From Serinus canaria (taxonomy: Eukaryota; Chordata; Aves; Passeriformes; Fringillidae), in contig NC_066316.1 in the NCBI RefSeq assembly GCF_022539315.1, forward strand, positions 11,022,108 through 11,086,107: DNA of 64,000 nt, in the 5' to 3' direction. Every line of letters begins with the position of its first letter. Within the stretch, counting starts at the first letter, position 1. The notes beneath the pieces were generated by a model. It was given only the letters and a program-made list of their open reading frames with translations. It had not been told where the DNA came from and made no database searches. The translations under genes and the position numbers were made by a program. Of this stretch, positions 20,801 through 34,000 are shown in pieces.

Positions 20801-23800
20801 CATTTTGGCTTCAAAATAGAGCCATGTTTTTAAAACATTGAAATTCCTTTTATGTTTTTCCATTATCAGGAGGTGTTTATTTCAAGAAAACCATAATGAA
20901 GATTTTCTGTGATAAAGCATTGTGAGGAGAAAGGGAAAGGCAAGGCTGAAGGGGGAGAAGCCCAGAGCAGTTGCCTTGTGTTCTGTGTTCTCTCTAAAGT
21001 CTGGCAGAACAATTCAGAGTATTACAAATTAATATCTCTTTGTGAGTGCTTTCATGAGACTCAGACTGTGAGGTTTCAGCATTTCTGGCTCCCTTCTTCC
21101 TGATTTCACCTGATATTTCCAAATAGTAAACATGATAACTTACAGGAAAAATATTGGGAGGAGGATCTCAGGGTTGTTGGTTGAGGTTTTTTCAGGAAGA
21201 TATTATTTCTTTCTCCTCAAACAATGCAGAGTTCAGTTGCAACTTCATGGCCCTTTGATTTTTCTTGGAATTAGAATCAAACTGATGACAGGAATGATTA
21301 GCCACTGATGGTAGCCACAGTAATTTATTTTTTTTTTTTGTAGCAGCTGCCTGGCAGTTGGCTGATCTGTCAGTCAAATGCAATCAGGGTAAAAATAAAT
21401 TTAGGATAATAATCAGATTTAAGGTTTGTGCATGGCAACATCATTTTGGGAAGCTTCCTTGTCTTCTCTGTCAGCACTCTTTGTTCCAGTGGTGTGCAAC
21501 AAAGGATGTACCAGAACATCAGTGATGTACCGAAAGCATGAAGGGGAGGAGGTGGCAATCCAAAATTCACATCAAGTACTTAGAAAAATGAGCTTTTTCT
21601 CTTTGTTATCGAGTCTGATTTCCACAAGTGCCTTATTTCCTGTGCTTGCTTTTCTTTATAGACACGTCCTATTCTGTTCTGCCAAAGATGCCTGCAAATA
21701 GGCAAAAGAAACTCAGTGGTGAAAGGGTATTTTAAATACAGAAAGAAAGCATCACTTTTTCCTTCTCATCCTCATGCCATGAAAAGATGTGGGCTTGACA
21801 AAAATGTTTGCTAAGACAGTTATTTAAGGCTAAGCAGATGAAAATCCTCTGCATAATACCTTGAGTTGGTTACAGCAGTAATGCTGATTGTAGAACCCCC
21901 TGGCTGATTGACTGGCAAGGAGCTGGACTAAATAATGCACATTATTCAGTGGTCATACAAGAGCTACATGGTAAAGATTAATTTCTTAGGTTTTTGGAAG
22001 GATTTTGTTGAGAGTTGCACTCAGAGGAATCAGCCCAGTTTCTCTGAAGGAAACCAGAAATCAGGCACTTGAGAGTGAGCCCTTCTTAAGGACAAGTAGG
22101 AGAGATGGCACAAACTGTGAGGGCAAAGGAGCTTATGCAAAATTCACTTTTAACAAATGGAAGGAGGTAATAACTTGGTTCAGCAGGGGAAGATTTAGGC
22201 ATAGATTTTGAAAGAAGAAAGTTGCACAGTGCATCTAATGGATAGTCTTTATGGCCATGAGCTCCCGTGGCGGGCCTTTCCCAGCTCAGAAGATAACTAC
22301 TACACAGTGGGGGCTCTAAGGTTTTATAGGTAATTCAAGAAATACTTGGAAAATGGTGGTTTCCAGCATCTGCTGCAGTTGGCAATGCAAGCAGTGCTTT
22401 GTGCTACCAAAACTCAGCACCAGTTTCCATCTTCCTGTGAGAGGAGGCAAGAGTCTCTCTTCAGACGTGAGGAGTTCCAGCAGACAAAACCTATTAATTT
22501 ATAGGTTTATGGGGAGTGTAAAGAGAAGTCTGAATATACTGTAAGGATAATAAGGATAATAAAATAGGTGCAGACATGGCTGACTGCCCTTGAGCTGACC
22601 GCTAATGAGACATGCTGGCACAGACACCTCAGGTAAGAGCTGAGGGTTCAGAATTGTCACTGAAATGCCTGGAATGAGTTCTGAAGGCTTCCATCACCTG
22701 GAAATCAGTCTCTGTTTTCTTTCATAGGTTGTTCTTCAAAGTCATTACTGAAGAAAATGATTTTATGGCCTTGCAGTGTAAATGTGTTTTGGTTTTACAT
22801 GTACATATACTTTGGTTTTTTTTAATTTTTAAGCACATGCACCTGATTACAAATGAAGTTTAATCTATTTTTGGTGGTCATCTTTTTTATTTTTTTTTTG
22901 TTATAAAACATGCAAAGGCATACAGAGGTTCAGAAAGGTGAATATTAATGAAAGCTTTTTAAGAACATGAAATACTGTAGTAGTTTTTCTCAGATACTCA
23001 TTGGCTGGGAAGGATGGCTGATATCCAATTTCCTAACACCCCTTGTTGTATCAGTTGTGTGCCGTTGTAGGGTAATTACAAGTACAACTTAAGAGCTTTG
23101 AGAGATAAGTGCATCAATTTTTCTCTACTCTCCTGGAAACATTAGGTCTTAACTGCCTTGTAAAGAATATGTGGAATGCTGGCAAGTTGGGCTAAAGAAG
23201 TTGTGCTGGTATCAGTGTTCCCCTCTGAGTGTCCTTAGTTTCAGTTGTGGTTTTGCAAGGATGTAATTCCACTGATTTCAGCACAGTCATTCCTGATTTT
23301 ATTTTTTGTTTTACTTCTCTAAGTCATGCCCTAAAAAAATGTTTCATGGGATAAGGAGGACTTGGCAGAAAACATTCTTTAGCATGCTGCAGAGTGGATG
23401 CAGTTGAATCAAGAGGTAATATTATGAAAGATAAAGGGTTTTTTTACATATGCAATAGCTATCATTTACATTGACAGCATGTTGGGGAATAGATTCTTTT
23501 AGTTCATGTTACCCTGGGGAACCATTTTCCCTCTCTTGCTCAGTGTTTTTAGAACACTGAAAATACTGCCTGCACCTGACCTGACTCAGACTGTAAATTA
23601 TTGGCTGCTTTGAAAGATATTCCCACACCCAATGCATTGTTGACTTAACAATTACCAAGACTACAAATGAAGGAAAGCTCTCTTTTTTCCCTTAATTTTT
23701 TTTTAACATAAAGTAGAAAGACATCTAAATGTTCTTGAGGTGATGATTGTTAATGTGTCAGTGCATGGGGAAATGGGAAAAAGGGGTCAGATGCATTTCA

Positions 23801-26800
23801 CGTGCTGCTTTTCCTCCAAAGGTGTTATTCCCTTAGTTTCTACTGTTGAGGACTTTACTGTTAGCCAGTGAATGCAGTTTTCCAGTATTTTGCTTTTCAC
23901 CTTAAACATAGTTTTAATTTTTCATGTGACTCCTGAACTGAGTTTAAGGGGTTTCAAATTCATATTTTATTAAACATGATGAGAAGTAAAGTTGACAATA
24001 GCTATAACTGGAGAGTTATTAATCCTTGCAAAGAGCAAGAGTTCCACACATCTGCAACCCTTTTCCCTCACTTGTTATAGTTGACTTCAGAACAGTATGG
24101 CCACTTGCAGACCTTTCTGCAGGGATAGCAAAACCTTTGCAGAGGTCTTCTGAGTGCAGATACTAATGAATGATAATACATTTCTCATACAAGGTTTTTT
24201 TTTTTTTTAATCTGATTGCTGTTTCCCTTCAAATCCTGCTTCCAATTGGAAAACTTGCTGTTATTTCTGCCTGTAATCTGCAAGGTCCACTAGAATTAAG
24301 GACAATTTTATTATCAATTAGTCTAAACCATTGCAGATAAATTAGATAACCTTGATTGAAAATCAGTCTTGAATGAAGGTGAACTATTCTGTTCTTTCAA
24401 AGATGGGTCTGGTGTGCAGTGTTTTGGAGTTTTTTTAGTCTGCAGTGAGGGTAATGTAACCATTGCTGTGAACTACCATTGAAACCACATTTGTAGCAGT
24501 TGAATCTGTTAGAAAACAGGGAAAAAATAAATATATAAAATTATCAGAATTGAGAAAGCACAGAGCTAGAAAGGCGTTTACTTTCCAGCAAGCAATGTAA
24601 ATTGAACACCAATCAACCCAGTTTTGAAGCTGTGGGATGTCAAAAAGATGTGGTTGTAGGAAGCAGCGTTCTGGAAGTATTTAATTATTGATAGTTGTAT
24701 CTATTTGAATATTAGGATTTTCTTCAGTCCCTTTAACTACTGCAGGAAGTGTGATGCTGGCTTTGGGTGCCCTTTATGCTGCTGCTGTTGCTCTCTGAAC
24801 TGATATCAGTGTACTGGGACTACATCTGGGCTGAGAATAAGTGTCTGAGTTCTTGCCACAAATGTTTTCTGTTCTTTTTCATGGGAATCTGAGATGTATT
24901 TTTAGTTTTTTTTACTGACACTGTTCACTGTGAGCTGCACAGTTTAAATTCTTCAGACAGAAGGGCTGCTTTTCCCTTTTTACATGGACAGGCTGAAACT
25001 GAGAGAACCTGAGCAGGTTATCTTCTGTTCCACCATCCTGTTGTGGGACCCTACTGATAACTTGTGTGTAGATGTGCATTTGATATTTTTGTTGCTTTTC
25101 TTCTCTTGTTCTGCACTTTTGAACATGGTAATTATTTTGGTGCTTCAGCAGGGTGCCTCTGTTGGGCAAGTGAGAAATAAGGAAAAAGAAAATATTCTCA
25201 ACAGACTTCTTAGAGGGAGAGGGCAAATGGTTGGCTGGATGTTGCAGCTGATATCTGTCAAAAAACCTTTGCTGGAGTTAATGAAAAGGAAAACAGGAAA
25301 GAGAAGCAGTGTAGATTGAGAACTCTCAATGTCTTTTGGATTTCTGTGGTTTAGATTTCAGAAAAAAAAAATCTTCTGATACACAATAAAATAGATTTTA
25401 GTCCAGAGTCTTTTTTTATTCTTGCAGAGAAGTAGGAAAGGGCATTTTAAAAACAGGCAGCAAAAAGGATTGTGCTGCTGTTTGATAGTATGAATATAGA
25501 AACAAGAAGAAATATTTCTGTGAAAATTACACTTCTGATGTTTCCAATGTTTTGATAATTTTGTATAGGAAGAACTGCTATTCATTTTGTGCAGCTTTTA
25601 TTCCTGTAATATGAGCATGTGTCTTATTTTACCTCTATATTTATATATTCACTGCAAAAATTTGTTGGAATTTTCTTAAATCCATTGTTTAAGAACAAAC
25701 CAGAGCAGAACTATTTATTTCTTATAGTATTTACTTACTTCACATATCATAACCTGCAGAGAATTTTTCTGTGCTAGTTCCAGTGGAATAATAATGATGA
25801 TGCCTCACTGGAAATGTAAAACAATTAGAGCTTGTTCCAAAGATGTCTCTGGAAGTAGAACAGAGCTATACTTGCAGGTATTTTTAATAAAAAATATCTT
25901 AGTTTTCAGGTAGAAATGCTTGGAGAGATAGAAATGAAGCTGTGCTGCTTACTCAGGAAGCAATGGTGATTTATTTTTTTTTTAATTAAAGCCTTAAGGA
26001 AGAGACTGGGCCCTACAAAAAGTGGTGATTTGAAAGGTGATGGGAACATAAAGGAAGAGAACACCAAAAGTTTCCTTGGTTTAAAGTTCTTCTCTACACA
26101 ACAGGAAAACAGCCATAACCAAAAAGACCCAAACCCAGTCAGTGTTTATGTGGGGGAGATAAATATTTAGTTGTGATATGTCAGAAATGAATTTGAAATG
26201 TAGATAAAGATAACTGGAGAGTGAGAAGCCTTCCATCTTTAAGGAAGTTTTCCATTTTGGCAGTTTCAGCCCTACTTTCAAGTTAATACAAATATGGAGT
26301 TTCTTGGAAAGATGAATTCAATGCTGAAGTCAGTGACTATCTGGATGCAGTTATTTTCATTCTCTTTTACTTCCCCTAGACCAACTGAGTTTGGTTTAGG
26401 GAGGAGCTTTTTGGCAAGGTGGCAAAATATGAATAATTGGGTCTATTCCTACCCAGATGTAGCAAAGATGCCACAACATTCCAGGACTAGATGAGCTTGT
26501 TTTAATTCAGAATGTATTTCTCAGAATCATGATTTACAATCCTGTCAAACAGCATTTTTAAATGTATTTATCAAAGTAAGACTGTGAGGACAAGATAACT
26601 CTCCATTTTCCTACTGGAAATAAAATAGGTGGGACAGAACCTTCTAAAGAAGTTTGGTGGTGCCTTCATGGTATTGTGCAGCTTCTCCAGCCCAGTGCTA
26701 GAGGTGCAGTTTCTTATGGATTTTACTAGTTGGAGTTCAAACAACCTTCAGCTGAATTTTTAAAGTAGTTGTCTTGTAAACAGGAGCAGTCTCCTGGTGG

Positions 26801-27621
26801 ATCCCTAATTCCATGTGAAAAATAGTGATTGTCCAAAATCTTTCACAGTTGAGCAGTTGCATTTACAGTCTTGCTAGAGTGGAGTAAAATTAGAGCTGAA
26901 CTAAGTGGATTAAAAGGTATAACCCTCCACACACACCCACACCTCAAACGAAACAAATAGCAAAGATAAGAACACTTTTCAGCCAAGGATTTTCAAAGAA
27001 ATAACATCACTTCCCAGGACATGACATTAAGAATGGTTTGTAGCTTCCTCTAATATACTACCCAAAGCCCAAGTTGTGACTAAATTCACTATGAAAACAC
27101 CAGATCTTAGTGGGAAAAAAAAAGGATTAAAAAAACCCAAAAAGGATGTGGAACAGGGAGTCAATAAAGAACAGTTTGTGCTACAGAAAATGCAGGCACA
27201 TATTACACATGCACTGTGAAGATGCAAAATGTCTGATTCTGGAAATACAGAAGGAAAATTAAACCTAATATTTATAAAATCAAGACCAGGGTCTGTTTCA
27301 GAGTCAGACCAATAGAGAATTACTAGACAAGATGAAGTCCTGCTGGAAAACATCAGCTAAATTTCAGACAGTGTTTGGAAATATGAACATGAACTCATCA
27401 TATCCAGTCTACCATAGAAATTTCAGGCTTTGATACTTGGGAATCAAGCTGTCTCTTATTGTTTGTTTTCTGGAAGGTCTTGGGTTGTTGTAGATGCATT
27501 TCCACCTTTTCTGATGCTGTCCTCTGCCTAGACTGCATTTTGAGTTTTGACTTGAGTTGGCCTGAAATACTCTGAAGTACTTAGCAGTATTTGTGAATAT
27601 TTGCATAACTCTGTTTTACTG
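17882..27621. other. Long intronic stretch, mostly featureless
   Basis: About 9.7 kb with no transposon I can recognise. Small features only: a hairpin at 18672-18720, the 8-bp hairpin CAGTGTT/AACACTG near 23541-23560, and T- or A-runs at about 19831, 22885, 24197 and 25976. ORFs such as 24984-25319 (+, 111 codons) and 27027-27353 (-, 108 codons) have no recognisable domain and no splice or expression signals, and are probably chance. Confidence 0.5.
18672..18720. repeat. Inverted repeat with a 9-base bulge
   Basis: AATTGATCTGC (18686-18696) pairs perfectly with GCAGATCAATT (18705-18715) across an 8-base loop. The right arm extended to GCAGATCAATTTGTGC (18705-18720) also pairs with the outer left segment beginning GCACAAA (18672), if the 9 bases ATTACAGAA are looped out. 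Confidence 0.85.
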
Positions 27622-28047
27622 TGATGCCTTGAGATTTTAGCTTTTATATTTTTCAAATCCTGTGCTGCATTAGTACATAGCTCTAAACTCCATATAAAGT
27701 GTAGTTATGCCTTCACATTTTGGTTAGATAAAACAATCCCTCTGGTCCTATGATCCAAGGACACCTCAGCCTCAGGCCCCCAAAAAGCATAAACAAAATT
27801 AATTGGGGAGGAGCAAAATGGGGAATTATGACTTCATTACCATAATCAGAGGGGTTAATGCCTGGCATGTAAATAGCCCACACTTGTATTTATCTGAAAG
27901 ACTTGTGACCAATGTCCATTTTGGGTGTAGCCCTTTGGGGAGGCTTTGTCTGCCCTTAATGTACCTGAAGGCCCTTCATTAAATATATCTGCTTTTATCC
28001 TTTTAACTTTGCTCTTTTGTTCCTAGGTAAGCCCAAATTAGGCCTTA
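27622..28047 (+). mobile_element. Second solo LTR of the same ERV1-like family as 3466-4530
   Basis: Starts TGATGCCTTGAG and aligns along its length with the interrupted LTR at 3466. Shared blocks include AGCTTTTATATTTT, CATAGCTCTAAACT, CTTCACATTTTGGT, ATCCAAGGACAC, CAGCCTCAGGCCC and ATGACTTCATTACC, then TAGGTA near the end. It lacks the nested insertion, so it shows the original uninterrupted order. The right end is eroded (GGCCTTA rather than GGCATCA). Flanks ACTG and ATTG could be a decayed 4-bp duplication. ATTAAATAT at about 27980 is the likely poly(A) signal. Confidence 0.82.
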
Positions 28048-31000
28048 ATTGCAGTGCTAATAGTCTTTTTAAAAGTGGGGATCTAAAGGCTGAAATGCAC
28101 TTTTTACAAGTACATATATCTTGGATCTGTTCACAATAGCTGACTCTACATCAAAACTTGAATTTTGCAAATATTTAGAAACTGCTAAGGATTTCTGTGT
28201 TGGATGTGTCCATGCACAGGAATGACCACCACTGTCCATTTATGCACCTTGATGCATAATGCTTCATTTTGGTTAAAATTACAGTTTCAGTGCCTCCAAA
28301 GCTCATTTACTGACAGTGTAAATGATGATCTAGTGAATTGAATTAACTATGTTTCTCTATCTGAATAAAGTCTGCTTGAAACAACATAAAACTGATTTTC
28401 ATACTAAAAAACTCTGAACAAATAGTTATTTTCAGGGAAATAAAAAACTAGAACAGTTCCTAAGAAATTACCATAGGGGCATGTTTTACCCAAAAATAAG
28501 TTGTTTTCTGAAAATGATCTTTCAGTCTTTCTAAGTTTCAGTGAACAATCCATCTCAGAGTTAACTTTTCTGGTTATTTCAGTGCTGTTTTTCTTAAAAC
28601 ATTTTATTATGTATTGTATTGTCATGGAGGTATATTCTTCTGGAAAATATGCAGAACTAAGATATTTGGAAAGCCTGTCTATTATCTCAGAATTATGCCA
28701 GAAAGAGACATAATGTGTTTGTGGGAGATTGTACATGCAGCTGGGAAGAAATGAACAGACAAATGAGTAGGGCACTGAAGCTTCCATGGGAGAGCTTAAA
28801 AAAAAAAAAAAAAAAAGGAAGTCTAAAATGGTAATGAAATAGATTTCTAAGACTAAAATGTTGGGGTTTGGGGTTTTTTTTTTCTTATTTTTACCATTAA
28901 ATTACTCTTATGTTTGATTTTCGTTGCATGAAGAATTGTTAGTAAAAATGAAGAATATACCAGTAGGGTTTCTACAACTTTATTTAGCAGAGAGGGTGAA
29001 GTGTTCTAAATCAGAAAGCCCCATTCTTAAACTCTTTATGTATTACATATTCTGGAATGAGCCAACTCCTTATCCTAATTGGGTGGAAGGGTGAGTGTGT
29101 TTCAGGAATTTGGATAATTATCTCTTTTGGAGTTTCGCAATGAAGATTTTATAAATGGAAAAAAATTAAAAGTCTCTTTGGTGGAATTAAACCTCCATTT
29201 GCTGGGCTGGTAGACCTGAAGCTACCCTAGAGTGGGTCTCACTAAGTTGCTCCTGTCAGAGAAGTCAATTTTCTTCCCCACTAGTGTTCCAACAATCTTC
29301 CTATGCATCTGCTTCTAGTGAGTATTTTTGACAGATGGGGAGAGAAATGCCATTTTCTCCTGCATAATGTGATGTGCAATATTACACACAGACCTTTAAA
29401 TTGTCTGTAAAGATTTATCTCTGATCACTGCAGTAAAATATCACCTTATTTACAATTAAATGAAAAACTGTATTTGCCAGGCTCTTCCAGACAAGTATTT
29501 TAAATGTCAGAAATCAGTTGTTTGCTTCAGATTCAAGAGTTATTTAGTTTAGTATCTCAGGGTTTGCAGGGGGCATGGGGGACACAGATGATTATGTGAA
29601 GAAATGAACCAGTGTTCAAGTCCTGGAAGGTGCTGAGAACTTCCCATCAAAGCCAGAGGAATGGATGGCACTTAGAGGAATACTTTTAAAATAGAATAAA
29701 ATCTAAAATTTTCGAATGCCAACACTAAGCAATAAAAACCTTCAAAAGCCAATGTTTTGTGACACTTTGGAAAACATTATTTTATTCTCTGTTAAGTTAC
29801 ATATTGTAACACAGGTAATTAGCAGGACCTTATGTAGTTTAGCATGTACTGTCTTATAATAATCTTCGCAGCCATGAGAACTGAGTAAATAAAGGAGAAA
29901 TCTTGTTTAAATAGTGCTTTTCTGAGCTAGTGGGTGACAGACTGAATTGTACTCATTGTTTACACAACACAAATATAAAATTCACCATTGTTGCAAGCAT
30001 TTTTTTTTTTCCCAGAATGGCAGGACTTGAGCTTTTTGGCCTTGCTTTCAATATTTTTATTGATTTGAAAATGAGGAAAAATAATTTTGCAATTAAATTT
30101 GCACGAACTGGTGAGGGGACTGATTCAAATGACAAGACAAATAAGGAAGATTTTTGACATTAGCTGCTCAGACATAAGCTAAGAATGTATTTTTCTAACA
30201 TTTCTACCTTGAAAGTAGGTTTTCCCATCTGTGTATTTTGTAGCTTTTATAATGGTGCCCCATTTATCCTTAAACATACAGTAACTCTTCAATCTGCTTT
30301 TATTCAATAATGCTTTGTTACCTGCTAAGGATTCCAGCAAAGAGCTGGTAGTAGACTTGAGTGTGTGAAAGAAAATAATGTCATTAGCTTTAAAAGAGCA
30401 TAATAAGAACATTATTGATTAGGCATTATTGAGGTCATAGCAGCCAACAGATTAAAAGTATATCCTGGGAAAAAAATGTTCACTTTTAAAGGAGCTTGCA
30501 CATGGTTTTGCTTGGTTCACAGTGCTGTACACCTGTCTCTTCTACTTGGGAATAGTCAGCAAAGTCCCTCTTGAGGGCAGGAGTGGCAGTGCAAGGACCT
30601 CCAGAGTGTTGTCTCAGTACAAGTGTGTGCTTATATATATGCATGAACATATATTTATGTGTGTGTATGTATATATAGACACCTTTTTGTCAAACTTGCT
30701 AAACAAAGCTGCAGGGGTTTGCTGAATGTCTATGAGCTTGCAGAATATGTAACAACAAAATGGGGAAAAGGACATTTGGGAGAAAGCTGTGGCATTCCTC
30801 ACCGCTTGGTCATGTTTTTCCTGCCTGCTCCTACTTCTCTAAATAAGAAACACTTTGTCAAGCCCCTGCAGAAATGTGGGATTCAAGGGGTCTGCCTGTC
30901 AAGGTGGCTTGCAAGTGCAACACAGTCCCTGTTTTGATGACTTATGTCAAAGTAAGTGATTGCCAGAATACCAGGAAATTGGTAATTGGGGAGTCATGCC

Positions 31001-34000
31001 TGTATGCCAAGCTCTCTTGAAAAGCAGATTTGGGAATTGCTCACCCTTGTGTAAATAAATCCTGCACTAAAGTTGTTCAGACCTTGAAATACGTGAAGCT
31101 CAGCAGTTTTGATTTTTTTGGGGTGTGTAAGGGACATATTTAGCCACTTAGAAGGATAATACTGAAAAGTCCTGGAGGGGTTTTGGTGGTTGTTTATGGT
31201 TAAAAAATAAACAACACACAGCCTCCCCCAACACAGACACAGGAAACATCCCATCTAATTTATAGCAGCTGATGAAAATGTTAGGAAAATTAATCCAGGC
31301 CTTTATTTGAATAAAGCCATAATGGACTCTGTCTCCTTTTTGGACATAAACCTCTGGTGTTTGTGGGTTAATTTTCCTAACAACAGTGATCTGTGCATTC
31401 AACCCAACCACCCCACCAGCAGCTGGAGGTGAGCTTAAGCTGGTGCTGATCTTGCTGGTTGTGCTCTGGTGCCATGTGGCTGCTAGCAGGAGTACTTAGG
31501 CAATGAGTGCTTGGCTGGACCTGAGCCAGAACATGCTTAGCCTTCTGTAGAATGGGATTCTAAATTACTGCTGTAGGACAAGTGTCTGTGGGGAGAATTG
31601 AGAGTTCACATAGCTGTGTGTGTCTCTCTCAGGGAGCCTCCTTGGGAGCTGAGGAGCAGAGACTGAAAGGGATAAAAGATAAAGCAGGCTGAGAAATTCA
31701 CCCAGACATTGCCCCTGCTGTGTTTCACCAGCTCTCCCATGACGTGTGCATGGAGGCATAATGGATCTGATGCCAGGCATGATATGACTTTTATTACAGG
31801 CCTGATGAAATACTTTCATGTCTTATTACATAACCTGAAGTCTACCACTTGTGTGGTTATTCAGAGATGGTCAAGGTAACATGGATGAGGATATGAAGTC
31901 TTGTAGAAAATCAGAATATTACCAGCCAATGTGTGTTCCTAGCTGAGAGATGATGTGTCAAGTAAAGCTCTGAGCTAGAGTTTCCATGGGTTTGCAATTA
32001 TGGCTTGTTGTATAATAAAATCTTTAATATTTGGAAGTTATGGGAAAATGGTCTGCAGGAATCCATATAGCTAATTTTCTAACATCAAGAGTTCATGAAA
32101 ATAATGAAATAGAATAAATCTTAAAGACTAGAATCTGAAAATTTAGCTAGGATGGACATTTTATTGTGTCTGACTGAGAGGCTGAGGTCAAAATCTGCAA
32201 CAACAGATAATGACAAGTCATTTTTTTTTCCTAATGATGGCAATATATTTTTCCTGCTTTATTTCATATGCACAGTGAACTGCAGACAGCTTTGCAAAAA
32301 TGATTAGCAAGCCAAGCATATGAAGTTCATGAAATATTTTATTTCCATAGAAAAGTAAAACTGCAGCATCATGCCAGGACATGGGTTCAGTTGTAAAACT
32401 GTATTTTAAAAAATGCTATTCTTCTGAGAAACAAAGTATTCATAACTTTGTCCAGCTTGTATAAACAAGCATTAAATCCTACTTAATTTTTGAAACTTAC
32501 TCCTTATTTTTTGCACAGGTAAAGTGAGGATAATAACAATGTCATGTTGCTGCTGAAAAGGTTTTTATCTAATACTTTTTTCTTTTGCTGATTGAAAGGC
32601 AGGCCATCTGCCACAAAGCCTTCTGCATTTGTCTTCAGCCAGCTGCAACTTTAAGTGAGACTTTTTAAAGTGAGATTCCGTCTGTCCCATCTTCTCACAT
32701 CCTGGATTTCTTTAAAAGGAAATAGGTTTGGGTTTTTTTAATGATGCTAACTGACTTTTGCAGAGGAATCTTTAGTCACTCAAAATGGGTGCAATTCCCT
32801 ACTGGCAGTTTATATTCAACATGGGTTGTGGGCTTTTTTATCAGAGAAGGGATCTTGATCAGCTGTGCTGGAGATACAGTGATGAGAAAAGACATTAAAT
32901 AAGTGTCTCAAAATTAAATAATCCCCACTAGTGCTGGATTTTACACTCATGACTGTGATTTAGCTGAAGATATGTAGGTTGAAAATATCTTTGTGCAGGC
33001 AGAGAGACTAATTTTTGATTGAATTTTCCTTATTTTTGGTGCTTGAAATGCAAGTATAGCTCCCTCTTCTAAACCCCATGTTTTGTACCACACTGTTTCA
33101 TGTCCCCATTGCTGATTTGACCTTTACCAGGCTTACATCCCCCAAAGGCACTTCTTTAGTGTGCTGTCAGTGAACAGTGGGTATAGGTTTAAGGTAACTT
33201 CTGAATAAAGGGATTAAACTGCTCTTCTAAATCCACTACTTTTTTTTTTTTATTTTGGAGTGCTATAGTTTGTGGGGCAGAGTTGAGTGTGATAATAAGC
33301 AGGTTGTTGGGTATTTACTATGATACTCTGGAATTGTGTGCCAAAATGGGAATTTAACAGAGAAAAGCATGAGAAATCTCAGGACAGAGTTTGCAGAAAG
33401 GAAATCTTGCTTGTTTTGAAGCTGGTGGAAATGGAGTGGTGAATTTTAGAGATCTGACTCCCTTATTTCCATACTGTTTTCAAATTTGTTGAATTGGCAG
33501 TCCAGCTCTGGCGATATCCTTGCTGCCCTAAAATGTTAACAATGGCAGGTACACCAAAATTTCATAGTGGAGAAGCTCAATACTGATGTAAGGGTGAGAA
33601 AGTTTTCAGGAACATGGTGGGGATGTGGAATCACTGCAGAGAGTGAGGCAGGCACTGTGAGACAGGAACAAACTGTTGGTAATGACTGGGACCTTAAGTC
33701 AAGTACTGAGTGGCTAGATCATAAAGGATAAATCTCACTCTGTGTTCTTATCTCTGGCTGTTATTACTTACAAATGTAATGAGGTTGGTTGCAAAATTAA
33801 TTTTCTGTGGAGGCTTCATAAAATAAACCAGAACAAAGTATTGTTAGATGGGTGAATTTTATTCAGTGTGAGAGATTGGAGTGTAGATTTTTACAGTCTG
33901 ATTAGTATTTTAAACATGCCTGGGAATTAAGAAGAAGAAAGATGTAGCTGTAACATTGAAAAAGGCTCCAAAGCAGCCTTTTAGAGAACGCTATGACCTT

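Noticed and set aside
24984..25319. 111-codon plus-strand ORF with a hydrophobic middle
   Set aside because: The hydrophobic run comes from T-rich sequence; no family recognised and no gene context inside the intron.
28799..28816. Poly-A tract as the tail of a processed pseudogene
   Set aside because: The upstream sequence shows no recognisable coding sequence or target duplication; it looks like a simple A-run.
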